A DNA stretch of 64,000 nucleotides from Desulfarculales bacterium UBA702 (GTDB taxonomy: Bacteria; Desulfobacterota; Syntrophobacteria; Syntrophobacterales; Syntrophobacteraceae). Positions 53,266 to 62,592 of the stretch are shown here, piece by piece. The stretch spans positions 1-64,000 of the forward strand of contig DBMI01000067.1 of NCBI GenBank assembly GCA_002298165.1, read 5' to 3'. The notes beneath the pieces were generated by a model. That model was not told the origin of the DNA and did not search any database. It saw nothing but the letters and a program-made list of their open reading frames with translations. The position numbers were made by a program, and so were the translations under genes. Every line of letters begins with the position of its first letter. Within the stretch, counting starts at the first letter, position 1.

Positions 53266-55732
53266 TTCTTCCGACCTTCCCATCTTTCTTTACCGCTTTT
53301 TGCTTGGGAGCACCCTCGGGCGGCCCAAAAAACATCGGTTGGTCTTCCTGCTCCCGGCGCATCTCCTGGACCTGGTCCTCTCGCTGGATCTGAATGTGAA
53401 ACAGCATGCGAACAGTTTCTTCCTTGATGCGGTCAATCATCTGCTGAAACATCTCGTGGCCTTCCCGCTTATAGGCAACAAGCGGGTCCTGCTGGCCGTA
53501 GCCGCGAAGCCCGATGCCCTCCTTGAGGTAGTCCATGTTCAGCAAGTGATCCTTCCAGAACGAATCCACCGTTTGCAGAAGGATATAATTTTCCAGGTCG
53601 CGCATGATCGGTTCGCCGAATTCGGCCTCCCTGGCTTCATAGCGCTCATTTGCAAGCCGTGACAGCTCTTCCCGGAACTCCTCGCGATTCATTTCGTCCA
53701 ATGATTCCACGGTAAATTTTTCCTGGATTCCGAAGCTCTTCGCAAGTTCCACATTAATCTGTTCTAAGTTCCAGTCCTCGGCGTAAGTCTTTTCAGGCGC
53801 GTTATCGTCAACAATGTAATCCAGCAAATCTTCAATCATGTCGGAAATGGCGGGCTTGAGATTTCCACCTCCCAATGCCTCGCGGCGCTGGCGGTAAATG
53901 ACCTCGCGCTGCTGGTTCATTACGTCGTCGTATTCGAGGATCTGCTTCCTGATGCTGAAATTGTGCGCTTCGACGCGGGTCTGCGCGTTCTCGATGGCCT
54001 TGCTGATGATCCGATGTTCGATAGGCTCGTCTTCAGCCATGCCGATTCGCTGCATAAGCCCTGAGAGCCTGTCAGCGGCAAAAATCCGCATGAGGTCGTC
54101 TTCAAGGGAGAGGTAAAAACGCGATGATCCGGGATCACCCTGGCGACCCGAGCGGCCGCGCAACTGGTTGTCGATACGCCGCGATTCATGTCGTTCGGTG
54201 CCGATGATGTGCAGGCCTCCAAGGTCCACAACGCCAGGCCCAAGCACGATATCGGTACCGCGCCCGGCCATGTTGGTGGAAATAGTAACCGTACCGGGCT
54301 GTCCGGCCATCGATACAATCTCGGCCTCTTTTTCATGAAGCTTTGCATTCAGTACCTGGTGCGGCACCCCGGAACGCTTCAGCATATCGCTCAACTTCTC
54401 GGATTTGGCTATGTTGATCGTTCCGACGAGAACCGGCCTTTTATGGCTGTAGAGTTCCTTTATTTCGTTGGCCACAGCGCGAAATTTTTCCTGTTCGGTC
54501 CTGTAGATGCAATCAGGAAAATCGCCGCGGATCATCTTTCGGTGTGTAGGAATAACCACTACTTCGAGCTTGTAGATCTTCAGGAACTCTGGGGCCTCGG
54601 TTTCGGCGGTACCGGTCATGCCGGCCAGCTTTTTATACATGCGGAAGTAGTTCTGGAAAGTAATCGAGGCCAGAGTCTGGTTCTCGTTTTCCACCTTTAC
54701 CGCTTCTTTTGCCTCGAGCGCCTGGTGCAGACCCTCACTGTACCGCCTACCCGGCATTAGCCTGCCCGTAAATTCGTCAACTATGATTACCTGGCCGTCC
54801 TTGACAATGTAGTCGACATCGCGCTTAAAGAGTACGTGGGCGCGCAGTGCCTGCTGCACGTGGTGGTTTATCGTCATATTGCGAGGATCGTAGAGATTGT
54901 CGATTCCAAGAAGGCGCTCGACCTTGGCAACGCCCTCCTCGTTCAATGCAACCGTCCTCGTCTTCTCTTCAGTGGTGTAGTGGGCTTCCGCTCTGATCTG
55001 GGGAATTATCCTATTTACCTTGTAGTATAGCTCAGTTGACTTCTCCGCGGGCCCAGAGATGATCAGCGGAGTTCTCGCCTCATCGATCAAAATGCTGTCT
55101 ACTTCATCAACTATTGCGAAGTTGAGTTCTCTTTGCGCCAGCTCTTCGAGTCGGAATTTCATATTATCGCGCAAATAATCGAACCCAAACTCATTGTTTG
55201 TCCCGTAAGTTATATCAGCCCCGTAAGCCTCCTGTCTTTGCCGGTCATCAAGTCCGTGAACAATGCAACCTACACTTAGCCCCAAAAACTTGTATATCTG
55301 TCCCATCCATTCGCTGTCGCGCCTGGCAAGGTAATCGTTTACCGTAACCAGGTGCACGCCATTGCCGGTAAGCGCGTTCAAATAGATCGGCATGGTGGCG
55401 ACCAGGGTCTTGCCTTCGCCCGTTTTCATTTCCGCTATCTGTCCCTGGTGTAAAACGATGCCGCCTATAAGCTGGACATCGAACGGCCGCATTCCAAGGG
55501 TGCGCGCGGCCCCTTCGCGCACAACCGCGAACGCCTCGGGCAGCAGATCGTCCAATTCTTCGCCATTCGCAAGGCGCTGCCTGAACTCAGCCGTTTTCGC
55601 CCTTAGCTGATCGTCGGAAAGGGCGCGAATCGCAGGCTCAAAATTGTTAATTTCGTCAACCACCGGAGCGATCTTCTTGAGTGTTCGCTCGTTATGGCTT
55701 CCGAATAGTTTTTTTAGCACATCGCCTATCAT
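53210..55732 (-). CDS. secA: Preprotein translocase ATPase SecA
   Basis: Motor of general protein export. 840 residues from the ATG at 55732, which begins with the standard MIGDVLKKLFG; the frame could open 25 codons earlier, but that part coincides with a hairpin (55786-55805). Walker A is MKTGEGKT and the second ATPase half has GTINIAKSE and AGRGTDI. The C-terminus has the SecB/lipid-binding zinc motif CPCGSGKKFKKCHG. Upstream on the same strand is trxB; downstream argJ overlaps it. Confidence 0.97.
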   Translation of the reverse strand: MIGDVLKKLFGSHNERTLKKIAPVVDEINNFEPAIRALSDDQLRAKTAEFRQRLANGEELDDLLPEAFAVVREGAARTLGMRPFDVQLIGGIVLHQGQIAEMKTGEGKTLVATMPIYLNALTGNGVHLVTVNDYLARRDSEWMGQIYKFLGLSVGCIVHGLDDRQRQEAYGADITYGTNNEFGFDYLRDNMKFRLEELAQRELNFAIVDEVDSILIDEARTPLIISGPAEKSTELYYKVNRIIPQIRAEAHYTTEEKTRTVALNEEGVAKVERLLGIDNLYDPRNMTINHHVQQALRAHVLFKRDVDYIVKDGQVIIVDEFTGRLMPGRRYSEGLHQALEAKEAVKVENENQTLASITFQNYFRMYKKLAGMTGTAETEAPEFLKIYKLEVVVIPTHRKMIRGDFPDCIYRTEQEKFRAVANEIKELYSHKRPVLVGTINIAKSEKLSDMLKRSGVPHQVLNAKLHEKEAEIVSMAGQPGTVTISTNMAGRGTDIVLGPGVVDLGGLHIIGTERHESRRIDNQLRGRSGRQGDPGSSRFYLSLEDDLMRIFAADRLSGLMQRIGMAEDEPIEHRIISKAIENAQTRVEAHNFSIRKQILEYDDVMNQQREVIYRQRREALGGGNLKPAISDMIEDLLDYIVDDNAPEKTYAEDWNLEQINVELAKSFGIQEKFTVESLDEMNREEFREELSRLANERYEAREAEFGEPIMRDLENYILLQTVDSFWKDHLLNMDYLKEGIGLRGYGQQDPLVAYKREGHEMFQQMIDRIKEETVRMLFHIQIQREDQVQEMRREQEDQPMFFGPPEGAPKQKAVKKDGKVGRNDPCPCGSGKKFKKCHGH

Positions 55733-55785
55733 TGAAATCTGAATTCCTTCCGGAAGATTGTTCCCAAATCTATTCACAATAAGAT

Positions 55786-55805
55786 GGGCACGTAAGGACG
55801 TGCCC
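55786..55805. other. Hairpin between trxB and secA
   Basis: A perfect 8-bp stem (GGGCACGT / ACGTGCCC) with a 4-base loop, 54 bases before the secA start. Without a clear T-run it may be a weak trxB terminator or a structure in the secA leader. Confidence 0.4.
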
Positions 55806-55945
55806 AAAAGTCTATTATAACGGAAAATTGCTTATTTTCCCATTCGTTTGGTCCGAAAATGCTACCTTCTTAAACCTGCCATACATACTCCATGCCGGCT
55901 TTTTTTGCAATGCCGCCACAGCCTAAGTGGCTCCGGATACCGCAC

Positions 55946-56908
55946 TCAGGCTGCTTTCTCAACGCACGTCCGGTTAAGCACCCTGGTTTCTATGTATTGT
56001 GCAGCCGCCAGAGCAGCCGTGCAACCGTCCGCCACGGCGATTGAAATCTGGTTCGCGAATTTGTGCCTCAAGTCGCCCACGGCATAAATTCCAGCGATAT
56101 CGGTATCTAGCTTTTCGGTTCCGGCAAGCACATAGCCCTGAGACGTCATTTTTATTCCTGCAGGCACAAGTTTGTTATTGGGGCTTCGGCCAATGAAAAC
56201 AAAAACTCCATCGGCTGGGATCTTCCATTCGCGTCGGGTTGCGACACTTTTAAGGACGACTGAGTCGACCTGCATGCCATCTCCAAGAATTTCCGTTACG
56301 GTTGTATTCAGGAGCACCCTTACATTGCACTCGGCCATAAGTTTTTCCTGCAGTATTTTCGAGGAGCGCAAGGAGTTTTCCAGATTTACGACTATGACTT
56401 CCTTTGCAATTTTGGACAGGTAAATGGATTCCTCGGTCGCTGAATCCCCTCCACCAACCACCACTACCTTCTGACCCTTGAAGAATAGGCCGTCACACCT
56501 GGCACAGTAGGATACTCCCCTTCCAACATATCTCTTTTCACCGGGAACTCCGAGTTCCCGTGACGCGCATCCCGTTGCAAGGATCACTGCGTGAGTGCGC
56601 AGAACTGCGCCGTCTTCGAGGAAAACCGAGTGGAAATCGATTCCAGGTTCGACCTTTGCGACCCATTGCCGCAAAAACTCCAGTCCGTACAATTGCGCAT
56701 GCCTGGCGAACTTGTCGATCAAATCCAATCCGCTTATTTCCTCTATCCCAAGATAATTTTCCACGCCTTTGGTTATTGCAACCTGCCCACCCAGCACGCC
56801 CTTTTCGATCAGCACCGTCTTAAGGGCAGCCCTTCTAGCGTGAAGGCCGGCTGAAAGGCCTGCAGGCCCGCCTCCAATAATTATCAGGTCGTAAATGTTG
56901 TTACCCAT
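55946..56908 (-). CDS. trxB: Thioredoxin-disulfide reductase
   Basis: FAD enzyme that reduces thioredoxin with NADPH. 320 residues from the ATG at 56908 (GAGGGG eight bases upstream). FAD motif GGGPAGLSAG, the redox pair Cys135-Ala-Arg-Cys138 (usually CATC), the NADPH-binding GGGDSATEE, and the C-terminal IYAVGDLR. Together with the selenoprotein at 51.3 kb, it may supply thiol reducing power, but no direct link is shown. Confidence 0.93.
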   Translation of the reverse strand: MGNNIYDLIIIGGGPAGLSAGLHARRAALKTVLIEKGVLGGQVAITKGVENYLGIEEISGLDLIDKFARHAQLYGLEFLRQWVAKVEPGIDFHSVFLEDGAVLRTHAVILATGCASRELGVPGEKRYVGRGVSYCARCDGLFFKGQKVVVVGGGDSATEESIYLSKIAKEVIVVNLENSLRSSKILQEKLMAECNVRVLLNTTVTEILGDGMQVDSVVLKSVATRREWKIPADGVFVFIGRSPNNKLVPAGIKMTSQGYVLAGTEKLDTDIAGIYAVGDLRHKFANQISIAVADGCTAALAAAQYIETRVLNRTCVEKAA

Positions 56909-57028
56909 TTCGGTACCCCTCTTGCTGCGGCAAATATTCACGTGAACATCTAGTGACTTGCCAAAGAAGAAATACTTATGAGCGCAAGATAATCATTGGT
57001 TTGAATTGGGGAGTTTTTGGTTGGAAAT

Positions 57029-57505
57029 TTATAGATCTTTGGTGCTGCCGGGCAGGTCCAAGACGAGTGCCGACTCGTCGCAATTGGGAAATTTGGGGCA
57101 ATTCAGGCAGTCCACCCAGACCTTATGAGGGAACATGTTCTTGTCGACCAGGTGAAACCCCATCCGCTCAAAGAAACCAACTTCGTAGGTGAGAGTAAAG
57201 ATCTGTCCGATTCCAAGCTCGCTTGCTTCCTCGATGCAAGCCTCCACAAGCTTTCTGCCGACGCCGCGGCGATGATGCGAATTAAGAACGGCAAGTGATC
57301 GGATCTCTGCAAGATTATCCCAGACGATGTGCAGACTGGAACAGCCGACGATGCGCCCCGTTTCCTGTTCCACGAAGACGTGAGTGTCGCGAAGGCAGGT
57401 ATAGAGTTCATTAAGCGAGCGCGCCAGGAGCTTTCCTTCCTGGGCGAAGTCGCGCAGCAATCCCTGGATTTCAACTACGTCGGCTATTTTCGCCTTCCGT
57501 ATCAT
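57029..57505 (-). CDS. argA: Short ArgA-type N-acetyltransferase
   Basis: 158-residue GNAT protein of the class that acts as a short N-acetylglutamate synthase (as in mycobacteria and several anaerobes). The acetyl-CoA loop is in HHRRGVGRKLVEA; IRSLAV and LTYEVGFFERMGF are typical of this group. The C-terminus has CLNCPKFPNCDE, three cysteines in a short run also seen in these proteins. It would commit glutamate to arginine synthesis. It is not next to the arg cluster, and a different GNAT substrate cannot be excluded. Confidence 0.75.
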   Translation of the reverse strand: MIRKAKIADVVEIQGLLRDFAQEGKLLARSLNELYTCLRDTHVFVEQETGRIVGCSSLHIVWDNLAEIRSLAVLNSHHRRGVGRKLVEACIEEASELGIGQIFTLTYEVGFFERMGFHLVDKNMFPHKVWVDCLNCPKFPNCDESALVLDLPGSTKDL

Positions 57506-57571
57506 TTAAGACCTCAATTTAGCCAGGAATCCAGTGCCAGTCGAAATTTCAGGTGTAAAATCCAAGAACCG

Positions 57572-58717
57572 CTAGCGGCGGCATTTGCCAAGAATCGACC
57601 CCAATGATTTCAGAAAAAATTCGATTTCTTCCTCCGTGGTCGAATAGCCCGGCGAAACCCTCACCGAGCCTTCGGGAAAGGTCCCGAGGGTTCGGTGTGC
57701 AAGCGGCGCACAGTGCAACCCGGTTCTTACCGCTATTTCAAAAGCTTCATCGAGAATGAAGCCGATATCCGTGGGGTTCATGGATCCTGCAACGAAAGAA
57801 ACAGTCCCCGTGCCGCGTATGCATGGCGCGAGCACTCTAACGCCGCTGATCTCGGATAACTTATTCTCCAGGATGGTGGCAAGCCCTATTTCGTGCTCCC
57901 TGATTCGATCGATACCCTCGCCAAGTATGAAGTCGATCCCGGCCGAAAGCCCGGCCAAACCTGGGAGGTTAGGAGTACCGCTTTCATAGCGGTCCGGACA
58001 GAACTCCGGCTGGTTGAAATCTTCGGAACGACTGCCGGTCCCACCCTCAATCAGCTGCGAAACTTCAAGGTCAGGCCTGACATAAAGCAATCCTACTCCT
58101 GCCGGGCCAAGAAGCGATTTGTGTCCTGAGCAGGCGACCATCCCGAGCCCCCTGGCTTCCGCCAAAATCGGCTGTACCCCCGCACTCTGGGCAGCATCCA
58201 GGAGCAGCGGCACATCATATCTGGCACAAATTTCAGCCGCCCTGTCCAGGGGCATCAGAGCCCCGTTGACGTTTGATGCGTGAACCATTACAGCCAGTGC
58301 TGGCTTTGTTGCCACGACCTTTTCGAGGGCCTTGATGTCGAGATCTTCGCACCTCCCACGGGGAACTATCTCATATGCAACCCCCAGCGTGGAAAGCTTT
58401 TCTAGCGGACGGACGACGGAATTGTGTTCCATTGCCGATATAATAACCCGATCGCCCGGATGCAGGAATCCTTTTAGTACAACGTTCAGGCTTTCAGTGG
58501 CATTTCCGGTAAATATCACCCTCTCGGGATTGGATACTCCGAGCACCTGTGCAGCCTTTGCCCTGCACTCGTTCATCAGCGACATTGCCTGACGGGCATG
58601 CAGGTGAGAGCCCCTCCCCGGAGAACCACCAACGCCACTGAGAGCGCCGGCAACAGCGGAGATCACCCCAGGAGGCTTCGGGAAGCTGGTAGCCGCATTA
58701 TCCAAATAGACCGGCAT
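57572..58717 (-). CDS. Cysteine desulfurase-like aminotransferase class V protein
   Basis: PLP protein of 381 residues that opens directly at MPVYLDNAATSFPKP, as in the shorter subfamily I place near TIGR01977. The PLP lysine is in CSGHKSLLGPAGVGLLY; the substrate-binding end has HCAPLAHRTLGT with a cysteine. It overlaps fdhD by 20 bases. Members of this group are often near selenium or molybdenum-enzyme genes, so a role as sulfur (or selenium) donor for FdhD is plausible; this is inference. Confidence 0.8.
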   Translation of the reverse strand: MPVYLDNAATSFPKPPGVISAVAGALSGVGGSPGRGSHLHARQAMSLMNECRAKAAQVLGVSNPERVIFTGNATESLNVVLKGFLHPGDRVIISAMEHNSVVRPLEKLSTLGVAYEIVPRGRCEDLDIKALEKVVATKPALAVMVHASNVNGALMPLDRAAEICARYDVPLLLDAAQSAGVQPILAEARGLGMVACSGHKSLLGPAGVGLLYVRPDLEVSQLIEGGTGSRSEDFNQPEFCPDRYESGTPNLPGLAGLSAGIDFILGEGIDRIREHEIGLATILENKLSEISGVRVLAPCIRGTGTVSFVAGSMNPTDIGFILDEAFEIAVRTGLHCAPLAHRTLGTFPEGSVRVSPGYSTTEEEIEFFLKSLGSILGKCRR

Positions 58718-59528
58718 CTATTCTTTCCGAGCCGCTATACACGGTAAACTTACCAGCCCTTGCATATCCGATCATTGTCACTCCAAGAGAAGCGGCAAGC
58801 TCGACAGCGAGACTCGTTGCCGTGTTGCGGCTGATCAGTATCGGTATATTGACCTTGGCGGCCTTAATCAACATCTCGGAGGTAAGCCTTCCGGTTGTTA
58901 TCAGCATCTTGTCATCAAGAGAAATACCCTTTAGGAAAACATGGCCGACAATCATGTCCACGGCATTGTGGCGGCCAATATCATCCCTGAAGAGTAGAAT
59001 CTGCTCAACCGACGCGAGCGCGGTGTTATGGACACCGTGAGTGCGGCGGTAGGTTTCACTAAGACGGTTTAGGTCCTCGACGCGATCCAGCACATAGCGC
59101 GGCGATACGCGAAGATTGCTCTTCACGGGACGACTGAGCAGCGCGTCGAGTGAGTAATAAAAAAGAGATCCCTTGCCACACCCCGATGAAATCGTTCGCT
59201 TCTGCCACAGTCGCTCTGTTAGCCCGGATTTCCCTTCGGCAGTCAATTCCACCCTGCCGGCAGCCTCATCTATATGCATTTTCTGAATTTCATCGGGCGC
59301 TGCGATAAAGCCCTCGGAGTAGAAAAATCCAGCGGCAAGCTCACCGAGATGATGGCCGGCGCACAGAAGAGTAACGACTTCACGGCCATTAAAATACAGG
59401 GTTACCGGTTTTTCCCTGATAACCCACTGGGTCTCGTCGCTCCTGAAACCATCCCTGTCATAGATCTCCACAGCTGCCGCGGAGACCTGCTCGGAAGCGG
59501 AGACATCGGAGTAATCGGGAGTTTTCAT
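58698..59528 (-). CDS. fdhD: Formate dehydrogenase accessory sulfurtransferase FdhD
   Basis: Transfers sulfur to the molybdenum/tungsten bis-pterin cofactor of formate dehydrogenase. 276 residues with the FdhD blocks: TISSGCGKGS near residue 118, HGVHNTALAS, FRDDIGRHNAVD and GRLTSEMLIKAA. In E. coli the loop is CxxC; here only the first cysteine is kept (CGKG). The ATG has no strong ribosome site. It heads a two-gene unit with the desulfurase-like gene. No formate dehydrogenase gene lies in the window. Confidence 0.92.
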   Translation of the reverse strand: MKTPDYSDVSASEQVSAAAVEIYDRDGFRSDETQWVIREKPVTLYFNGREVVTLLCAGHHLGELAAGFFYSEGFIAAPDEIQKMHIDEAAGRVELTAEGKSGLTERLWQKRTISSGCGKGSLFYYSLDALLSRPVKSNLRVSPRYVLDRVEDLNRLSETYRRTHGVHNTALASVEQILLFRDDIGRHNAVDMIVGHVFLKGISLDDKMLITTGRLTSEMLIKAAKVNIPILISRNTATSLAVELAASLGVTMIGYARAGKFTVYSGSERIDAGLFG

Positions 59529-59575
59529 CTGCGATATCGGCCTTAGGTTACTCTAATACGTACCTGGAGAATATA

Positions 59576-60028
59576 TTATAGCCGTCCCCGCAAGTATTCG
59601 GAATAGTCGGATAAAATGCGGGCGTGATCAAAAGCTAATTTTTCCGGCAGGTCATCGAGGGGAAATATCCCTATATCCTCGGCATCATCGGCGGCCCGCG
59701 GAGTACCCTTGCCCTTTCCCGTAAATACAACGCTAACCGTGTGGTGTCTGGGGTCCCTTTCAGGGTCTGAATAGGCATGGAACTGCTCTAGATCGAGGAC
59801 ATCCATGCCTGTCTCCTCCCTGGCTTCTCTCAGCACAGCTTCCTCGAGAGTTTCACCGTAATCGACAAAACCTCCGGGAAGTGCCCAGCCGGGAGGGAAA
59901 TTTTTGCGTTCAATCAGAACTATCCCCTGGCCCGGGATTTCTATAATGGCATCTACAGTGAGAAGGGGATTGCGGTAGACCTTTACGTCGGCTCCGCATT
60001 TGGGGCACTTAAGCGACTCGGTGCTCAT
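59576..60028 (-). CDS. Nudix hydrolase with N-terminal zinc-ribbon start
   Basis: 150 residues from the ATG at 60028 (GGAGGG four to five bases upstream). The Nudix box is GGFVDYGETLEEAVLREARE with EETG completing it. The N-terminus has CPKCGADV, half a zinc ribbon. The type resembles ADP-ribose or 8-oxo-dGTP pyrophosphatases; the substrate is not known. Confidence 0.85.
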   Translation of the reverse strand: MSTESLKCPKCGADVKVYRNPLLTVDAIIEIPGQGIVLIERKNFPPGWALPGGFVDYGETLEEAVLREAREETGMDVLDLEQFHAYSDPERDPRHHTVSVVFTGKGKGTPRAADDAEDIGIFPLDDLPEKLAFDHARILSDYSEYLRGRL

Positions 60029-60063
60029 AAATCCCTCCATTCACGAAAGTCTTACCAGGATCA

Positions 60064-61341
60064 TCATTTTCGCATCAGAACATGTTCCAGCAGCAAAACG
60101 GAAATAATCCCAAAGGTCAATCCGTTTCCAGCGAACACTTGCAGTACCTGCGGCAGGTTCCCAAGCAGTCCCTGGGGCACGAATCCAATCAGGGTTCCAA
60201 GCAGCACCGGAAGTCCAACGACATAATAGTCGCGCTGCTCCATGCCTCCTTTCGAAATTATCGAAAGAGCGGCCCCGATCTGCACGCCCATCGCCGCGCA
60301 TAACGCGGCTCCAACCACGGGCGGCGGGACCATGGCGAGCAGCGCTGCAAACGGCGGGATGAAAGCAGCGATCATCATGAGAATTCCGCTGTAAGCTACC
60401 GCGAACCTGCTGGCCACGCGATTTGTCAAAACAACTCCTGGGCTAAGAGAAAAGCTTACTGTCCCGATTATTCCCATGATAGCGCACACAAGGCCCCCAA
60501 CACCGTTTATCAGGAGCCCCATAGGGATTGATCGTTCCAGTCGATCCCTGCTTGTAACATTTGCTATTGCCTGAATGCTCCCGACACTGTTTACCACTAC
60601 CGCAACGTAAGAGACAGCAAAAGCAATAATTGCCGGCAGGGACAGTATGGGTCTGTACGGGATAAAATCCGAAGGCACCGAGAGCCACGAGGTTTCATGC
60701 AGGGTTTTCATTTCGGGGAGTTCGAGCGCGTAAAACACTCCAGTACCGATCAAAATACCAATCAAAAGCGATATGGTTTTAAGAAATCCTCTCAGCCTGT
60801 AGCCCAGAGTTGCTATAAGCAGCACCAGCACGATACTCACAAGGAACTTGACTGCGCTTGCACCTGCCGAACCCGTTGCGCCGGACATAAGCCGCGAGAG
60901 ATAAGGCAGGATTGTGAGCGCGATCAGCATAAGGATCACTCCCACAACATTCGGAGTCATGATGGGGATAATTCTTCTGGGCTTTACAACCAGAACAGCC
61001 AAAATCAGCAGTAGGGATCCCAGAACCGCTCCCCCCTGTATTGCTGGAATGCCGTAAGGGGCGAGAATGAGAAAAGTCAGAAGCAGGGCGGTGGAGGGTC
61101 CGTCGATTACCGGATACCTGTGTCCCCAAAGGCATTGGACAACTGTAAAAAAGCCGGATGTAAGGAGTGTAAGCTGAAAGAATCTGAGTTCCAGGGCAGG
61201 CTCAAGCCGCAGTACCTTCGATACCAGTGCGGCCGATGTGATAAAAATGGGGAACATGATGACCGACCATTGCAGGGCGTAGAGAATACCGTTGCGGAGA
61301 GGAGGCCTGTCATCTATGTCGTATATGTACGATGGCTCCAT
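60064..61341 (-). CDS. Purine/pyrimidine permease (NCS2 family)
   Basis: 425-residue membrane protein with about 12-14 hydrophobic helices, in the xanthine/uracil transporter family. Typical segments: GPSTALLLTFLI early (first motif), SVGSIQAIANVTSRDR in the central region, and a later GGLVCAIMGIIGTVSFS with SPGVV. The start is uncertain: a TTG at 61368 overlaps prs, the ATG at 61341 does not but has no ribosome site. It follows prs on the same strand, consistent with nucleotide salvage. Confidence 0.85.
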   Translation of the reverse strand: MEPSYIYDIDDRPPLRNGILYALQWSVIMFPIFITSAALVSKVLRLEPALELRFFQLTLLTSGFFTVVQCLWGHRYPVIDGPSTALLLTFLILAPYGIPAIQGGAVLGSLLLILAVLVVKPRRIIPIMTPNVVGVILMLIALTILPYLSRLMSGATGSAGASAVKFLVSIVLVLLIATLGYRLRGFLKTISLLIGILIGTGVFYALELPEMKTLHETSWLSVPSDFIPYRPILSLPAIIAFAVSYVAVVVNSVGSIQAIANVTSRDRLERSIPMGLLINGVGGLVCAIMGIIGTVSFSLSPGVVLTNRVASRFAVAYSGILMMIAAFIPPFAALLAMVPPPVVGAALCAAMGVQIGAALSIISKGGMEQRDYYVVGLPVLLGTLIGFVPQGLLGNLPQVLQVFAGNGLTFGIISVLLLEHVLMRK

Positions 61342-61351
61342 GAGGATCGCA

Positions 61352-62305
61352 TCAATGCAGTATCTCAAAAAGCGTGCTGATGGAATCCTCGTTATGGATG
61401 CTTCTTATTGCGGCAGCGAAAAGCTTTGCGGCTGAGACACATTTGATTTTTGAACACTGGGCGGCTTCTGACCGGACGGGGAGAGTGTCGGTTACAATCA
61501 GCTTGCTCAGGCTGCTCTTTTCAATCCTCTCGATAGCGGGCCCGGACAAAATTGCATGCGTGACACAACAGCAAACCGAGGTCGCACCTCTGTCGAGCAA
61601 GGTTCTGGTTGCCTCGACCAGCGTTCCTGCAGTGTCTACCATGTCATCGAGTATGATTGCGGATTTACCTTCGACTTCGCCAATGATGTTCAGCGCCTCT
61701 GCCTGGTTTGGTTCAGCACGGCGCTTATCGATCATGGCAAGCCCCGACTTTAGCAGCTTTGCATAAGCCCTGGCGCGTGGAACACCGCCGGCATCCGGTG
61801 AAACAATAACTATGTCCCTGCCGAAATGCTCTTTGATGAAAGGAAGCAGGATAGGTGACGCGTAGAGATTATCGACCGGAACATCAAAAAACCCCTGTAT
61901 CTGCCCGGCATGTAAGTCCATGGTCACAATCCGGTGGGCCCCTACACGCGTGATGAGATCGGCGACAAGACGGGCGGTGATAGGAACGCGAGGCTTATTT
62001 TTCCGGTCCTGGCGAGCGTAGGCATAATAGGGCATAACGGCGGTTATCCTGCGGGCGGACGCTCGTTTGAAAGCGTCGATCATTACCAGCAGTTCCATCA
62101 GGTGGTCGTTAACAGGCACCGCCCCGCTCTGAATTACAAAGACATCGGCCCCTCGAACATTTTCGCCAATTTCAACCCTGATTTCACCGTCGCTGAACCT
62201 GCCCACCAGCGCCTTGCCTAGAGGGATTTCCAAAATATCGCAGATCCTGTTGGACAACTCCGGATTGCTGTTGCCCGCAAAAACCTTCATTCCATACACA
62301 GCCAT
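61352..62305 (-). CDS. prs: Ribose-phosphate pyrophosphokinase
   Basis: Makes PRPP, needed for nucleotides, His, Trp and NAD. 317 residues, standard length. Motifs: KVFAGNSNPEL start, DLHAGQIQGFF, VSPDAGGVPRARAYA and the PRPP loop DDMVDTAGTL. AGAGAAG before the ATG. Next on the strand is the nucleobase permease, 10 bases after the stop. Confidence 0.97.
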   Translation of the reverse strand: MAVYGMKVFAGNSNPELSNRICDILEIPLGKALVGRFSDGEIRVEIGENVRGADVFVIQSGAVPVNDHLMELLVMIDAFKRASARRITAVMPYYAYARQDRKNKPRVPITARLVADLITRVGAHRIVTMDLHAGQIQGFFDVPVDNLYASPILLPFIKEHFGRDIVIVSPDAGGVPRARAYAKLLKSGLAMIDKRRAEPNQAEALNIIGEVEGKSAIILDDMVDTAGTLVEATRTLLDRGATSVCCCVTHAILSGPAIERIEKSSLSKLIVTDTLPVRSEAAQCSKIKCVSAAKLFAAAIRSIHNEDSISTLFEILH

Positions 62306-62592
62306 ACTTCTCTTCCCTCAATCCTTCGCGAAATTTAGAAGCGGGCGCAAAAAAGAAAAGGCGCGGCCCCCCTGTTTAAAATGCAGCCATCAATGTCCTT
62401 AGGGATGACAACTAAATAGTATAGCCGGAATGCCAAAGCAAATATTTTTCACCGTTCGAACCAGGCGGCTGATGTCAGGAGTCCCTCTAAAAAGCTGTCC
62501 ACCCGAGGTCGTTCTATTGAGCATTTAGCAACGGAATGAGCACTCAACGTATAACCCACAACCTGCTAAGCAAAACTCATTTTAGAGCGAGC

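Noticed and set aside
62306..62592. Possible tRNA upstream of prs, where some related genomes have one
   Set aside because: No cloverleaf or T-loop consensus could be found on either strand.
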